Assembly: GCF_001017175.1 (NCBI RefSeq)
Contig: NZ_LCYG01000023.1
Location: 113,473 to 177,472, forward strand
Direction: 5' to 3'
DNA length: 64,000 bases
Source: Microvirga vignae
GTDB taxonomy: Bacteria > Pseudomonadota > Alphaproteobacteria > Rhizobiales > Beijerinckiaceae
In this document: positions 25,196 to 34,511 of the stretch, in pieces
How positions within the stretch are numbered: the stretch's first letter is position 1
How the letters are laid out: each line of letters starts with the position of its first letter
Notes under the pieces: generated by a model
Told to the model about the DNA's origin: nothing
The model's database searches: none
The model's input: the letters and a program-made list of their open reading frames with translations, nothing else
Position numbers and translations under genes: made by a program

Positions 25196-27069
25196 CTCAG
25201 ATGAATACTTTGCGCCTCACCCTTGCTTTGGGTGAAGACGAGTCCCCCTCTTCATTCGCATCGCGCCTCGCCGCCCTGAATACTGCTGGCGGCATGGCCA
25301 ACTTCCTCCTTGATTTAGGCCTCACCTCCCGGTTCGTTGCTGATGGATATGATTGGGCGCTGGATGACTTGGCTACCCTCGCTGGGATTTCATCAGCATC
25401 GCTCGCGACACACGCCGCACGCCGGATCGGTGGCGGCGATTACATGATCCGTGAAGAGCGCGTTCCGAGAGAGTTTCTGCGCCGCTCGCGCCTTCATGTA
25501 TGCCCCGCCTGCCTGCAAGACGACTTCGCCTGTGCGGCTGGACCGCAGATCATGCGTCGCCCGGAACTCCATGCATATGGGCGGATGGCTTGGTTGCTGC
25601 GTCCTATCCGGACTTGCGCCAAGCACAATCTCGGGCTCGTAGAGATGTTCAATACGACTACGACGCGGCCATCGGAGTTGTATGATTTTGCTCACGCGAT
25701 ACGGACGGAATGGCCGCGTATCGACACGCTTCTCGCCATTGCGCCGCGTCGAGAGCCATCGGTGCTTGAGACCTATATTCTCGATCGGATTCGAAATGGA
25801 CGAGGAGCGGGATGGCTCGACACCTGCTCCCTCTACGGCGTAGTGACGATCTGTGAGTTAGTGGGAGCCGTTTCACTCCAGGGTCCGACTCCTAATCTCA
25901 AGCTCTTCAGTGAGGATGAGCGGGCGGCGGCGGGTGCCGCAGGTTACGCCATCGCGAGCCAGGGCGAGGAGGCTCTCCGACGATTCTTCTCTTCCCTTCA
26001 GGAAACGTGCCAGAGCCAAGCTGGCCAAGCTGGTCCCCAAGCTATTTATGGACGTCTTTACCAGGGGTGGGGTTACGGGGGGAAACGCTCTGAAGCTAGT
26101 CCCTTACGTGACGTCCTGAGGCAACACATAGTCGAGACCACGCCCGTTGGCCCAGGTACCAGTGTTCTTGGTATGATCGTGGAGAAGCGGAGCGTTCACT
26201 CGATCTATACGCTTTCAAGGGCTACCGGGCAGCATCCGGCGCGTTTGCGGAAAATCCTCATAGAGGCCGGGCTCGTGCCTGAAGATGCGACTGATGTTGT
26301 CGACAACCGGATCGTCTTCAACGCTGAGGAAGCCGAGCGGCTCGTGCGTCGGCTCGATACTTCGGTTCCCCTCAAGGACGTGGCAGGTTACCTGAATTGC
26401 CCGCGAGTGCATGCCCGCCTCCTCTACGAGCGCGAGTTCCTCCGCCCCGTGGTCGATGCCTCGGTATCCATGGCATCTGGCAAACACGCCTTTGCCAAGG
26501 AAGATCTCGACGATTTCCTTGAGCGTCTCCTGCGGTCCGCCACCCCGATGTCCTATCGCGAGGCTGGGTTTTCTGATCTTCCCGGTGCTGCAAAGAAGGC
26601 GTGTTGTTCGGCGATGGAGATTGTCGCATTGGTGCTAGAGGGCCGACTAAAGCGTCTGGGACGCGATTTGAATCAACAAGGCTACCTTGCCCTCCTCGTT
26701 GACGTTGAGGAAGTGCGAGCCTTAGTACGGCTCAACATCAAGGCCCAAGGAATGACCCTCCGCGAAATAGAACGTCGGATCGGGACAAACACCAAGGTCG
26801 TCGAGGCACTAATCCGAGCTGGCGACGGACCATTACCGACATTGACGGTTGTAAACCCTGTCAATCGCTGCCCACAGACGGTAGTGCCGTTCGAGGCTCT
26901 GGACGCCTTTGAGCGCGAGTACATCGGGCTCACGCATCTTGCCCGGGAGCGTGGAGTTCATCACATCGTGTTACGTAAACAACTCGATGCTGCCGGGGTC
27001 GTGCCGGCACTCAGACGAGAGAAGTTTGGTGCAACATTCTACCGAAGAATCGAGTTGCCCGTGCCGTGA
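25192..27069 (+). CDS. tniQ: TniQ/TnsD-like target selector
   Basis: A 625-residue protein. The N-terminal TniQ domain has LALGEDESPSSFASRLAALN, an Asp-Leu-Ala-x-Leu helix (LDDLATLAGIS) and a zinc-binding set: Cys104 and Cys107 in HVCPACLQDD, Cys142 and His145 in CAKHN. The remaining 450 residues contain several helix-turn-helix-like segments (VPLKDVAGYLNCPRVHARLL, MTLREIERRIGTNTKVVEAL, TFYRRIELPVP), as in long TnsD-type proteins that read a specific chromosomal attachment site. Short TniQ proteins that work with CRISPR effectors lack this extension. It is the last gene of the operon; a terminator follows within 25 bp. Confidence 0.88.
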   Translation: MTQMNTLRLTLALGEDESPSSFASRLAALNTAGGMANFLLDLGLTSRFVADGYDWALDDLATLAGISSASLATHAARRIGGGDYMIREERVPREFLRRSRLHVCPACLQDDFACAAGPQIMRRPELHAYGRMAWLLRPIRTCAKHNLGLVEMFNTTTTRPSELYDFAHAIRTEWPRIDTLLAIAPRREPSVLETYILDRIRNGRGAGWLDTCSLYGVVTICELVGAVSLQGPTPNLKLFSEDERAAAGAAGYAIASQGEEALRRFFSSLQETCQSQAGQAGPQAIYGRLYQGWGYGGKRSEASPLRDVLRQHIVETTPVGPGTSVLGMIVEKRSVHSIYTLSRATGQHPARLRKILIEAGLVPEDATDVVDNRIVFNAEEAERLVRRLDTSVPLKDVAGYLNCPRVHARLLYEREFLRPVVDASVSMASGKHAFAKEDLDDFLERLLRSATPMSYREAGFSDLPGAAKKACCSAMEIVALVLEGRLKRLGRDLNQQGYLALLVDVEEVRALVRLNIKAQGMTLREIERRIGTNTKVVEALIRAGDGPLPTLTVVNPVNRCPQTVVPFEALDAFEREYIGLTHLARERGVHHIVLRKQLDAAGVVPALRREKFGATFYRRIELPVP

Positions 27070-27090
27070 AAGCAACTGAAGGCTATATCG

Positions 27091-27118
27091 AAAAACCCGC
27101 CTCTTATGGCGGGTTTTT
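27091..27118. terminator. Rho-independent terminator of the tns operon
   Basis: AAAAACCCGCC-tcttat-GGCGGGTTTTT: seven-pair GC stem with A run before and T run after, so it can work in both directions. It begins about 20 bp after the tniQ stop codon. Confidence 0.88.
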
Positions 27119-27240
27119 CTTTGTGCGGGGTTATCAAAGCTTGGGGTGCAAGCGCAATTTCCAGAGGAAGAACTTTGGCTTGCAAAATGGAAATCCCGGG
27201 GACTCCCCTCAAAAAAGACCAATAAAATCAATGCTATTTT

Positions 27241-27360
27241 AAGCTAGAAAGGCAACTCTATGGCTGTCGCTACAGAAGACGTTGAGTGTAGTTCTCGAAG
27301 TTTTCAGCAACACTCAATGCCTACAAAAGATTTATGGCCGCCCTACAGGGCGGCCATTTC
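27241..27360 (+). ncRNA. Candidate structured small RNA after the tns operon
   Basis: Between the tniQ terminator and the DUF2971 gene lie two hairpins. The first pairs TTGAGTGT (27282-27289) with ACACTCAA (27310-27317) around a 20-base loop. The second is a perfect stem, ATGGCCGCCC-ta-CAGGGCGGCCAT (27334-27357), followed by TTTCCTTTCC, like a weak terminator. It could be a short independent transcript or a structured leader. An alternative is a 42-codon frame from the ATG at 27260, whose coding would run through the second stem. No known RNA family is recognised. The strand is inferred from the T-rich side. Confidence 0.35.
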
Positions 27361-27481
27361 CTTTCCAGCAACGAACACGTTGAGATAGCGACGCAACATT
27401 ACTCCAAGGCATCGGCAGTTTATCAAACCTGACCGCCTTCATAACGTTATCAATACAAACGAACCTTGACCTGATTATCCC

Positions 27482-28438
27482 ATGAACGACGTTAATCCCT
27501 CCGAAAATATCACAGCCGATGAACTAAAAGCATACAATTCCTTCGGCCTCGATCTCATAAGAAGTATTCAGCCGCGCACAAGCGACGTCTTGCCACGAAC
27601 ACTCTGGCATTACACTTCAGGTGACACTTTCATCCGAATTATTGAGAGCGGCGCACTATGGTCGACGCAGATTGCTTGTTTGAACGACCACACAGAGTTT
27701 GGCTATGCCATCAACCTGTTGCGGAGCGCTATACGTGATCTTCGCACGCGTCTCTCGGATAACGAGGCGATACGTCTTTGCGAGTTGCTTGACGAGAGAC
27801 TTGGCACTGCAGACACCCACTCTACAGGGTATTTTGTGGCATGCATGAGTGCCGAGGATGATGACCTAAGCCAATGGAGAGCATACGGCGGCGGAGAAGG
27901 AGGTTTCGCGATTGGGCTCGACCCGGCCCCCCTATTTAAGGCCAGCGCCGAGGGGCAGGGCTTCTTAGTACAGGTGCTTTACGATTTGAGCCATCAGAAC
28001 TCCTTGATTGCGCGAATTGCGGAAGCCACGGTTCGCTTTTATTGCGAAGGGTTGAGGCGGCGCCCAGGAGTGGATCGCGAGAAGTGGCTAACTTGCTTTC
28101 TAACTACGTGGGAAGTCGTGGTCTCTCCGTTCGCTGTGATGCTAAAGCATCCGAAATTTAGTGGGGAAAAGGAATGGCGGTTTGTTCGCACGCTTCAAGC
28201 CGAAGACGTGAACAATCTCCAGTTCCTCCAGCGCAGAACACTTATGTCCCGCCATCTTCCACTCCGATTTCCTAGCGAGAGAGAACCGGGCCTTCTTCCG
28301 ATAACCCATGTGAAGGTTGGTCCATGTCGCTATAAGCAGATTTCACGGATTAGCGCAGGCGACCTTCTATTGAAGAAGGGTTACGACGTGGACGGGATTC
28401 TGTTTGAAGAGTCAGAAGCACCGTTTCAGATCACGTGA
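27482..28438 (+). CDS. DUF2971 protein, probable Tn7-like cargo
   Basis: A 318-residue soluble protein with the DUF2971 signature: LWHYTSGDTFIRIIESGALW, NDHTEF, FVACMSAEDDDLSQWRAYGGGEGGFAIGLD and later HPKFSGEKEWRFVRTL. The function is unknown. The family occurs often in defence islands and on mobile elements, which fits its place just after a tns operon. GC content is lower than in the surrounding core genes. ATG at 27482; the region before it is AT-rich and likely carries its own promoter. Confidence 0.85.
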   Translation: MNDVNPSENITADELKAYNSFGLDLIRSIQPRTSDVLPRTLWHYTSGDTFIRIIESGALWSTQIACLNDHTEFGYAINLLRSAIRDLRTRLSDNEAIRLCELLDERLGTADTHSTGYFVACMSAEDDDLSQWRAYGGGEGGFAIGLDPAPLFKASAEGQGFLVQVLYDLSHQNSLIARIAEATVRFYCEGLRRRPGVDREKWLTCFLTTWEVVVSPFAVMLKHPKFSGEKEWRFVRTLQAEDVNNLQFLQRRTLMSRHLPLRFPSEREPGLLPITHVKVGPCRYKQISRISAGDLLLKKGYDVDGILFEESEAPFQIT

Positions 28439-28512
28439 TCGTCGTGCGCATCTCTCAAAGAGTTTTACAAAGGTTCTCTCACTTAGCTCTATCCATTGGC
28501 TTGAACCTCCCC

Positions 28513-28602
28513 GTCATGGCCGGGCTTGTCCCGGCCATCTCGACCCGAAAGGCGCAACGCTCTTCAAATCGGGATCACCGGCACAAGGCCGGTGATGACG
28601 TC
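28513..28602. repeat. Rhizobial palindromic repeat pair
   Basis: GTCATGGCCGGGCTTGTCCC followed by GGCCATC (28513-28539) and GGATCACCGGCACAAGGCCG followed by GTGATGAC (28572-28599) are two half-units with palindromic GGCC stems, in opposite orientation. The same family clusters at 36859-37180. They are typical intergenic repeats of Hyphomicrobiales. They mark return to ordinary chromosome after the accessory region. Confidence 0.7.
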
Positions 28603-28620
28603 GAGGAAGTTGGGTTGTCT

Positions 28621-28827
28621 TCACTCCTCTGGCCCTCTGAACACACCGCCGATCACCTGCCCTCGCCCGATCAATTCCGGCGGGTTGGTTCGGTCGATCG
28701 GCTCTAGCCTGCGGTCATGCCGGTAGATTATCCAACGTCCGTGCTCGTCTTGGTAGACGCCATCGATCAGGTGAGCGCGCCAGGGGCGGCGCGAGGTGAG
28801 CGCGAGGATCCGGGTCAGGCCGGGCAT
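28621..28827 (-). CDS. Small hypothetical protein
   Basis: A 68-residue protein of natural-looking composition (RRPWRAHLIDGVYQDEHGRW, then IIYRHDRRLEPIDRTNPPEL). No family is recognised. Its 3' coding end resembles a segment at about 30960-31035 (shared CCTGCCCTCGCCCGATCA), where a decayed relative may lie. A short in-frame candidate (MATKGQFGRPVNLTRSSKRR..., 28834-28935, same strand) sits just upstream, so they may form a tiny operon. Neither has a strong ribosome binding site. Confidence 0.35.
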   Translation of the reverse strand: MPGLTRILALTSRRPWRAHLIDGVYQDEHGRWIIYRHDRRLEPIDRTNPPELIGRGQVIGGVFRGPEE

Positions 28828-29063
28828 CGCAGCCTAGGTGACGCCGAGCGCGATCGCTTCGATCCATGCTTCATACCGTCTCTTGGATGACCGGGTTAAA
28901 TTCACGGGCCTGCCGAATTGCCCCTTGGTCGCCATCAGGTCGCCGTCTGTTTGCCACCGGGATTCCGTCATATCCGCTGGCGGCCGGATACGCATGGCCG
29001 CCTGCACCCATAGCACGCCGCTATGGGCCGTCATTGGTGCTGACAAAGCCGAGGAGGAACCCC

Positions 29064-30320
29064 ATGTCCACGGCGTTTCGCGTCATTCTCGAAGGTACCC
29101 AGGAAGTCCCCCCGAACAACTCGACTGCAAGCGGCTTTGGGACTGTTATTTTCGATAGCACTGCGGTAGCCGCAAGCTACACGTTCAACATTGAGGGTGT
29201 TGATTACGGCCCGATCCTGGGCCAGCCGGCTCAGACGCCGACCGTCAACGACGACGACGTCACCAGCATGCATTTTCATAACGAGGTGAGGGGCGAGATC
29301 GGTCCCATCGTGTTCGGGCAGATCAATCCGGCTCACGACGCGGACGACTTGGCCATCGACCTGAATGCCGACGGGTCATGGACCGTGAGCGGAACCTGGG
29401 AAACGACGGACCCGGCCAATGTGCCGATCACGAATTTCGCCACGATCCTCGGTACGGCGCCCGTGGGAGCGGAAATTCCGATCTACTTCAACGTCCACAC
29501 GGTCGAGTTCCCCGAAGGCGAGATCCGCGGCCAGCTGGTCGCCATTTCCGACGACAATAACAACGTGGTCACCGGCACGGCAGAGGACGATCTCCTGCCC
29601 GGGCTCGGCGGCAATGACATCGTTACCGGCCTGGAGGGTGACGATACCATCCAGGGTGGCGACGGCGACGACGTTCTCCTCGGCAACGAGGGCAACGATG
29701 ACATCAACACGGGAGCCGGCAACGATTTCGTGGTTGCGGGTGACGGCAACGACACCATCGGCGGAATGGCCGGGAAAGACATCGTCTTGGCCGGTGAGGG
29801 TGACGACCAGGTCATCTGGAACGATCCGACGGGAGACGTCGTCTACGGGGATGACGGCAACGACTTTCTCCGCGGCGGGGACGCGGCCGCCGACACGATC
29901 GCCGGCGGCAATGGTAACGACTTTCTCCGCGCCGTCGCCAACCCGTCCTTGGCGACCCACGCATCGGATGCCCTCTTCGGCGAGAACGGCAACGATGTCA
30001 TCAGCGGCGGCAATGCCGCCGATACGATCGAGGGTGGGGCCGGGAGTGACATTCTCTCCGGCCTCGGCGGAGCCGACCAATTCGTCTTCCGCGCCTTGCC
30101 GGGCGATCCCACGACGCCGGACAGCGATCAGATCACCGACTTCGTGACAGGCGAGGATACGGTCGTGCTGAATGGCTTCGGGGCTGACTTCGATCCGCTG
30201 GAAAACCTCAGTGCAGGGAGCACCGGCGCCGTGCTCGACCTGGGCGACAGTGGTCAGGTGGTCTTCCTTGGCAGGTTGACCAACGAGTTCACCGCGGGAG
30301 ACTTCCTCGTGATCGCATGA
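29064..30320 (+). CDS. CHRD domain + RTX calcium-binding repeat protein
   Basis: A 418-residue protein. ATG at 29064 follows a strong GAGGAGG. Residues 1-165 are a CHRD domain (FRVILEGTQEVPPNNSTASG, then MHFHNE, YFNVHTVEFPEGEIRGQL), a fold also found in BMP antagonists. Residues 170-330 contain glycine/aspartate nonapeptide repeats of the RTX type (GLGGNDIVTG, GGDGDDVLLGNEGNDDI, GGNGNDFL, GGAGSDILSGLGGADQFVF). These bind calcium and form a parallel beta roll. The last 90 residues (ITDFVTGEDTVVLNGFG) are a peptidase-M10-type/RTX C-terminal domain that normally serves as type I secretion signal. No Sec signal peptide is present. It is likely secreted, but no transporter genes are nearby. A hairpin follows the stop codon. 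Confidence 0.9.
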   Translation: MSTAFRVILEGTQEVPPNNSTASGFGTVIFDSTAVAASYTFNIEGVDYGPILGQPAQTPTVNDDDVTSMHFHNEVRGEIGPIVFGQINPAHDADDLAIDLNADGSWTVSGTWETTDPANVPITNFATILGTAPVGAEIPIYFNVHTVEFPEGEIRGQLVAISDDNNNVVTGTAEDDLLPGLGGNDIVTGLEGDDTIQGGDGDDVLLGNEGNDDINTGAGNDFVVAGDGNDTIGGMAGKDIVLAGEGDDQVIWNDPTGDVVYGDDGNDFLRGGDAAADTIAGGNGNDFLRAVANPSLATHASDALFGENGNDVISGGNAADTIEGGAGSDILSGLGGADQFVFRALPGDPTTPDSDQITDFVTGEDTVVLNGFGADFDPLENLSAGSTGAVLDLGDSGQVVFLGRLTNEFTAGDFLVIA

Positions 30321-30329
30321 TCGGCAAGC

Positions 30330-30353
30330 GGGCAGGCCAGCTCCATGGCCTGC
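30330..30353 (+). terminator. Hairpin after the CHRD-RTX gene
   Basis: GGCAGGCCA-gctcca-TGGCCTGCC, a nine-pair GC-rich stem starting 10 bp after the stop codon, without a T run. Directly behind it (30378-30409) is a palindromic repeat of the family seen at 36.9-37.2 kb (GTGGATGCCCGC...GCGGGCATGAC). Confidence 0.5.
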
Positions 30354-30465
30354 CCCGGCCCCTCGGCGCGAGAAGACGTGGATGCCCGCAACAGGCGCGG
30401 GCATGACGGAAGGGCAATGGGCCCCAAGAACCTGGCCCGTTATCGTCGCGTCCCCGCGCCTCGAT

Positions 30466-30963
30466 TCACTCCCTGCTCTCGATCTCACGCCCGTTTAGCC
30501 TCAATCCCCGCCGGGTGAGCACGAGGTTGAAACGTCGGAAGAGCTTGAGGAATTCGTCGAGGGATACGTCCAGCTCGACATTCTTGAGGGGCAGCTGATT
30601 GGAGCGGTCCTCGATGCGTCTTGCTGCGTCGTCATAGCTGGCGGTGCACACGACCAAGGCCTTCATCGAGACCGCGTTCCCCTTGCGCGCGGAGGTCTCG
30701 GGAACGGAAAGCTCCACGCCGATGACGAATTCGCTTTTGCGATTGAGCAGACCTTTCGTCTCGAGGAAATGGATGAGGCCCTTCTCCACATTATCGGCAG
30801 CGACCGTTCCGTCCCAGTCGTTGTATTGCGCGCTTGCAGTCAATGCTCTCATCAAAGCCCCCATGGGTCTGCTGTGCAGGGGCGCATGTTTACACCAGTT
30901 TTGCAACTTTTGGTAGAAGAATTCGCGAAAGATATCTTGAACCTTAAGTTGTACCTCGTCCAC
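30466..30963 (-). CDS. Hypothetical protein, up to 165 residues
   Basis: Not recognised. A soluble protein of natural composition with helical segments (VEKGLIHFLETKGLLNRKSE) and a beta-rich middle (FVIGVELSVPE, MKALVVCTASYDDAARRIEDR). It ends in VELDVSLDEFLKLFRRFNLVLTRRG. The longest frame uses GTG at 30963, but AGGAGGA sits right against that GTG; a start at the ATG of MGALMRAL (about 30864) is an alternative. It converges with the RTX gene. Confidence 0.55.
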   Translation of the reverse strand: MDEVQLKVQDIFREFFYQKLQNWCKHAPLHSRPMGALMRALTASAQYNDWDGTVAADNVEKGLIHFLETKGLLNRKSEFVIGVELSVPETSARKGNAVSMKALVVCTASYDDAARRIEDRSNQLPLKNVELDVSLDEFLKLFRRFNLVLTRRGLRLNGREIESRE

Positions 30964-31077
30964 TCCTCCTGTGTCGGGGCACGCCCTGGCCCCCCTGCCC
31001 TCGCCCGATCAGCTCCGTCGGCGGGTTGGTGCAACCGATCTCCTGCGGCGCGGCACAGAGTGCAGCTCGACAGGCAC

Positions 31078-31114
31078 AAAAACGAAAAAGCCCGCCCCAG
31101 GGATGGAGCGGGCT
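31078..31114 (-). terminator. Terminator of the chemotaxis receptor gene
   Basis: On the minus strand: AGCCCGCTCC-atccct-GGGGCGGGCT followed by TTTTCGTTTT. It lies 40 bp after the stop codon of the receptor gene. Confidence 0.85.
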
Positions 31115-31152
31115 ATCGCTTCCGAAAAGAATGGATGATGGGCGGCCGCGGA

Positions 31153-32835
31153 TCAGGCGGCCTTCACGCCCTGAAGGAAGGTCGAGACCTCCTGCCCCAG
31201 ATCGTTCGAGTGGCGGGCCAGGTCCTGGGCGGCGCCCAGCACCTGGGAGGCCGCGGCCCCTGTTTCGCCAGCGCCCTTCTGGACATCCTCGATGTTGCCG
31301 GTGACCTGTTCGGTGCCGCGCGCGGCCTCCTGCACGTTGCGGGCGATCTCCGCCGTCGCCGCGCCCTGCTCCTCCATCGCGGCCGCGATGGAGATCGAGA
31401 TCTGCGACATCTCCGCAATCGTCCGGGCAATCTGCTCGATCGCGCTGACCGCATGCCCTGTCGCCTGCTGCACCGCGCCGATCTGAGCCGAGATTTCCTC
31501 GGTCGCCTTGGACGTCTGGTTGGCGAGCTCCTTCACCTCCGTCGCCACCACCGCGAAGCCCTTGCCGGCCTCGCCGGCGCGCGCCGCCTCGATGGTCGCG
31601 TTGAGCGCCAGCAGGTTCGTCTGCGAGGCGATGTTGTTGATCAGCTGCACCACGTCGCCGATCCGGTCGGCGGAGGTCGCCAGGGCCTGCACGGTCTCGT
31701 TCGTGCGCTGGGCATCGGCAACCGCCCGTTCGGCGATGTGCGAGGACTGACTGGCCTGGCTCGCAATCTCGCGGATCGAGATCGACAGCTCCTCGGTGGC
31801 GGCTGCCACCGTCTGCACATTGGCCGACATCTGCTGGGCAGCCGAAGCGACCGTAACGGACTGGCCGGTGGTCTGGTCGGCTATCGCTGTCATCGACTGG
31901 GCGGTCGCCTCCATCTCGGTCGCAGCGCTCGACAGGCCTCGGGTCAGAGCGGACACGTTCGCCTCGAAGCGTCTGGTGAGATCGTCGAGCAGCTGCGCCC
32001 GACGCATCTTGGCGTCCGCTTCGAGAGCGGCGGCTTCGTCCGCTTCCTTCTTGGCGACGAGCGCGTCCTTGAAGACCTGCACCGCATCCGCAATCGTGCC
32101 GAGTTCGGTCTTCTGGCCACGAAACGGGATCTGCGCGCCTAGGTCGCCACGCGCCAGCAGATCCATCGGGCGCGTGACGGATGCAATGCCGCTGGAGATC
32201 GAGCGGATGATGGAAAAGGCCAGAGCGACGGCGAGGATTGCGCCTGCGGCGAGCACGCTGATCGTCAGTGTCTGCGTCGTCGCGTAGGTGTCGGATGCAA
32301 CCTTCTGAGCCGCCTCGGCGCCCTTGCTGTTCCATTCGCTCAGCTGCGTCAGAACCTGCCCCGTCCGCTGCGCGAGAGGGATCACCTTCTGGTTGTTGTA
32401 ATCCCGGGCTGCGGCCGCTTCACCCTCATTGGACATACGAATGACTGCTTTCACCTCCTTCAGATAGGAGGCCCACAGCTGCAGAAACTCGCTGAACTGC
32501 TTGCGATCCTCGTCGAGAACGATCGTCTTTTCGTAGGCTTGCACTTTCTCCGCGATGGTCTTCTCGCGATTGACCATCTCCTGTTCGATGGCCTTGGCTT
32601 CGGCTTCTCCTGCCAGGATGTGCCGCAGGATCATGGTTCGGTACACCGCAACCTCTCGGTTGAGCCCCCCGATTTCCCGCACGGCAACGAGCCAGTTTTC
32701 GGCGATTTCGACCGTTTGCATGTTGATCTGCTGCATGCCGCGAAGACCCAGCAAGCCGAGACCCACGAGCATCAGGACAAGGAAGGAGAACGCGCCAATG
32801 AGCTTGGCGCGGATGGATAACGCTCGGATAGACAT
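31153..32835 (-). CDS. Methyl-accepting chemotaxis protein
   Basis: A 560-residue receptor from the ATG at 32835; the frame is open to 33099 but only the internal start gives a proper N-terminus ([20 protein letters not shown]). The first membrane helix is at residues 10-32. A four-helix-bundle periplasmic domain of the MCP_4HB type (about 35-190) and a second membrane helix ([18 protein letters not shown]) follow. Then come a HAMP domain and a signalling domain with the hairpin tip [16 protein letters not shown] ... [33 protein letters not shown]. The ligand is unknown. No che genes are near, so it must feed a distant array. A terminator follows the gene. Confidence 0.93.
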   Translation of the reverse strand: MSIRALSIRAKLIGAFSFLVLMLVGLGLLGLRGMQQINMQTVEIAENWLVAVREIGGLNREVAVYRTMILRHILAGEAEAKAIEQEMVNREKTIAEKVQAYEKTIVLDEDRKQFSEFLQLWASYLKEVKAVIRMSNEGEAAAARDYNNQKVIPLAQRTGQVLTQLSEWNSKGAEAAQKVASDTYATTQTLTISVLAAGAILAVALAFSIIRSISSGIASVTRPMDLLARGDLGAQIPFRGQKTELGTIADAVQVFKDALVAKKEADEAAALEADAKMRRAQLLDDLTRRFEANVSALTRGLSSAATEMEATAQSMTAIADQTTGQSVTVASAAQQMSANVQTVAAATEELSISIREIASQASQSSHIAERAVADAQRTNETVQALATSADRIGDVVQLINNIASQTNLLALNATIEAARAGEAGKGFAVVATEVKELANQTSKATEEISAQIGAVQQATGHAVSAIEQIARTIAEMSQISISIAAAMEEQGAATAEIARNVQEAARGTEQVTGNIEDVQKGAGETGAAASQVLGAAQDLARHSNDLGQEVSTFLQGVKAA

Positions 32836-33163
32836 TTTCGATTTTTGCAACCTGCTCGCATGGCCGCGAGGGGCCCGCATCCCAATGATGCGATTCACCA
32901 GATCGGCGTGGGATATCGATCCAGGCTTGCCTGACGCTTTCCAAATCCGTGCCCCGTCGTGCAGCTGAGCACGTGAGGTCCCTGGGGCATCGCCCACGTG
33001 AATCCGACGGACGATCCTCGGAAGTCCCAGTAGACGGGACGCAGCGCATCGGCATCGACAAGGCCGACGTGGAGACACGAAGTTTGCGCGCAGCATCATC
33101 GCCCGCTTTTTCCGGCAGGCCGATGATGCCGCGCGTTCGGTTCGACAGCGACTGTTGCAGACG

Positions 33164-34282
33164 CTACTGCGTCAGCTTGCTGTACTTGCCGTCCTTCCAG
33201 ACATTGATGTCGTAGCGCGGGTTCTTGACGTCACCCTTCTCGTCGAAGCTGACGGGGCCGACAACCGTATCCACGCTCGATGTGCGTAAGGCCTTCGCGA
33301 CGGCGACCGGGTCCGTGCTGTTCGCCTTGGCGATGCCGCCGGCAATCGCCTGGATCACGGCGTAGGAGAACAGGGTGAAGCCCTCGGGAGTGAAGTTGAT
33401 CTGCTTGAACTGCTCCAGGGCGGTCTTGGCGGCCTCGTTCTCGCGGGCATCCGGCGGGAAGGTGAACAGGGTGCCCTCGCCTGCGGGTCCGGCGACCGAC
33501 CAGAATTCGGGCGTGGCGAGGCTGTCGCCCATCATGAGCTGGAATTGGTAGTTCTGGTCCGCCGCCTGCCGTTTGATCAGCCCGGCCTCGGTGTGATAGC
33601 CGCCGAAATAGAGGAATTCGACGCCCGCGCTCTTCAGGCGGTTCACCACGGCGGTGTAATCCTTCTCCCCGGCATTGATGCCCTCATAGAGCACTTCCCG
33701 GACGCCGGCCTTGTTGAGGTCTTCCTTCACCACATCGGCGAGGCCTTTGCCGTAGGCGCTCTTGTCGTGCAGGATCGCGATCTTCTTCGTGCCGTACTTC
33801 TCCTTGATCCACGGCCCGATGAAGCGCCCTTGCGCGTCGTCGCGGCCATAGAGGCGCAGGATCGTCGTGTAGCCGTTCTTCGCCGCATCGTCCGTGAGTT
33901 TCGGGGCGCTCGAGGCCGGGCTCATCATGAGGATGTTGTTCTCGCCATAGACTTCCGCCGCAGGGATGGACGAGCCCGAGCAGGCATGCCCATTGACGAA
34001 CTTGATGCCCGTCGACAGGATGCGGTTGGCAATGGCGACGGCCTGTTTCGGATCGCAGGCGTCGTCCTGGATCGAGATCTTGATCGTCTTGCCGTTGACG
34101 CCGCCGTTCTTGTTGATGGCCTCGGCCGCGAGTTCGGCTCCACGCCTGATCTGCTCGCCGATCGACGCGACGGCGCCTGTCATCGGCCCCGCCACCGCAA
34201 CAGTGATGTCCTCGGCGCGAGCGACCCCGGTGGCCGTCAGGAGAGACAGGGCGGACAAGGACAACAGCGGCCTGACATTCAT
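33164..34282 (-). CDS. Branched-chain amino-acid ABC transporter binding protein (LivK-like)
   Basis: A 372-residue periplasmic binding protein. The signal peptide [23 protein letters not shown] is followed by [21 protein letters not shown], the usual start of LivK-type proteins. Also visible are [52 protein letters not shown] (ligand carboxylate and amino contacts) and [20 protein letters not shown]. Peripla_BP_6 fold. It delivers leucine/isoleucine/valine or related compounds to an ABC importer; no permease or ATPase gene is adjacent, so this is an orphan. The C-terminus reads [12 protein letters not shown]. About 330 bp without a gene separate it from the chemotaxis receptor start. Confidence 0.92.
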   Translation of the reverse strand: MNVRPLLSLSALSLLTATGVARAEDITVAVAGPMTGAVASIGEQIRRGAELAAEAINKNGGVNGKTIKISIQDDACDPKQAVAIANRILSTGIKFVNGHACSGSSIPAAEVYGENNILMMSPASSAPKLTDDAAKNGYTTILRLYGRDDAQGRFIGPWIKEKYGTKKIAILHDKSAYGKGLADVVKEDLNKAGVREVLYEGINAGEKDYTAVVNRLKSAGVEFLYFGGYHTEAGLIKRQAADQNYQFQLMMGDSLATPEFWSVAGPAGEGTLFTFPPDARENEAAKTALEQFKQINFTPEGFTLFSYAVIQAIAGGIAKANSTDPVAVAKALRTSSVDTVVGPVSFDEKGDVKNPRYDINVWKDGKYSKLTQ

Positions 34283-34511
34283 GATATTTCTCCCGTTCGT
34301 TGAGCAGCGGCGACGGACTTCTCGATGTCCGAAGCAGCCGTCCAGTGGCGTTGGATCGAGGAGGAACTAGGATAGGGCCCCGGATCGGGAAGCCCGCGTG
34401 AGGGTGGAAAATCCACTCACCCGCTTTGGCTTTGGCTGCGGCCGGGGCTGATGCCAGACCCGGCCTGCTCTCGCATGCTCCTGGAATTCACCGAGGAATC
34501 CTGAAGCGCCT

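Noticed and set aside
21306..27360. CRISPR-associated transposon
   Set aside because: No repeat-spacer array, Cas12k-like or Cascade gene beside the tns operon, and the long TniQ favours site-specific targeting.
29376..30488. Minus-strand open frame of 370 codons opposite the RTX repeats
   Set aside because: Val/Ala/Asp-rich pseudo-repeat translation is the mirror of the glycine/aspartate repeats.
30769..32335. Long open frames on both strands across the chemotaxis receptor
   Set aside because: The receptor frame carries all expected motifs; the others are Arg/Gly-rich shadows.
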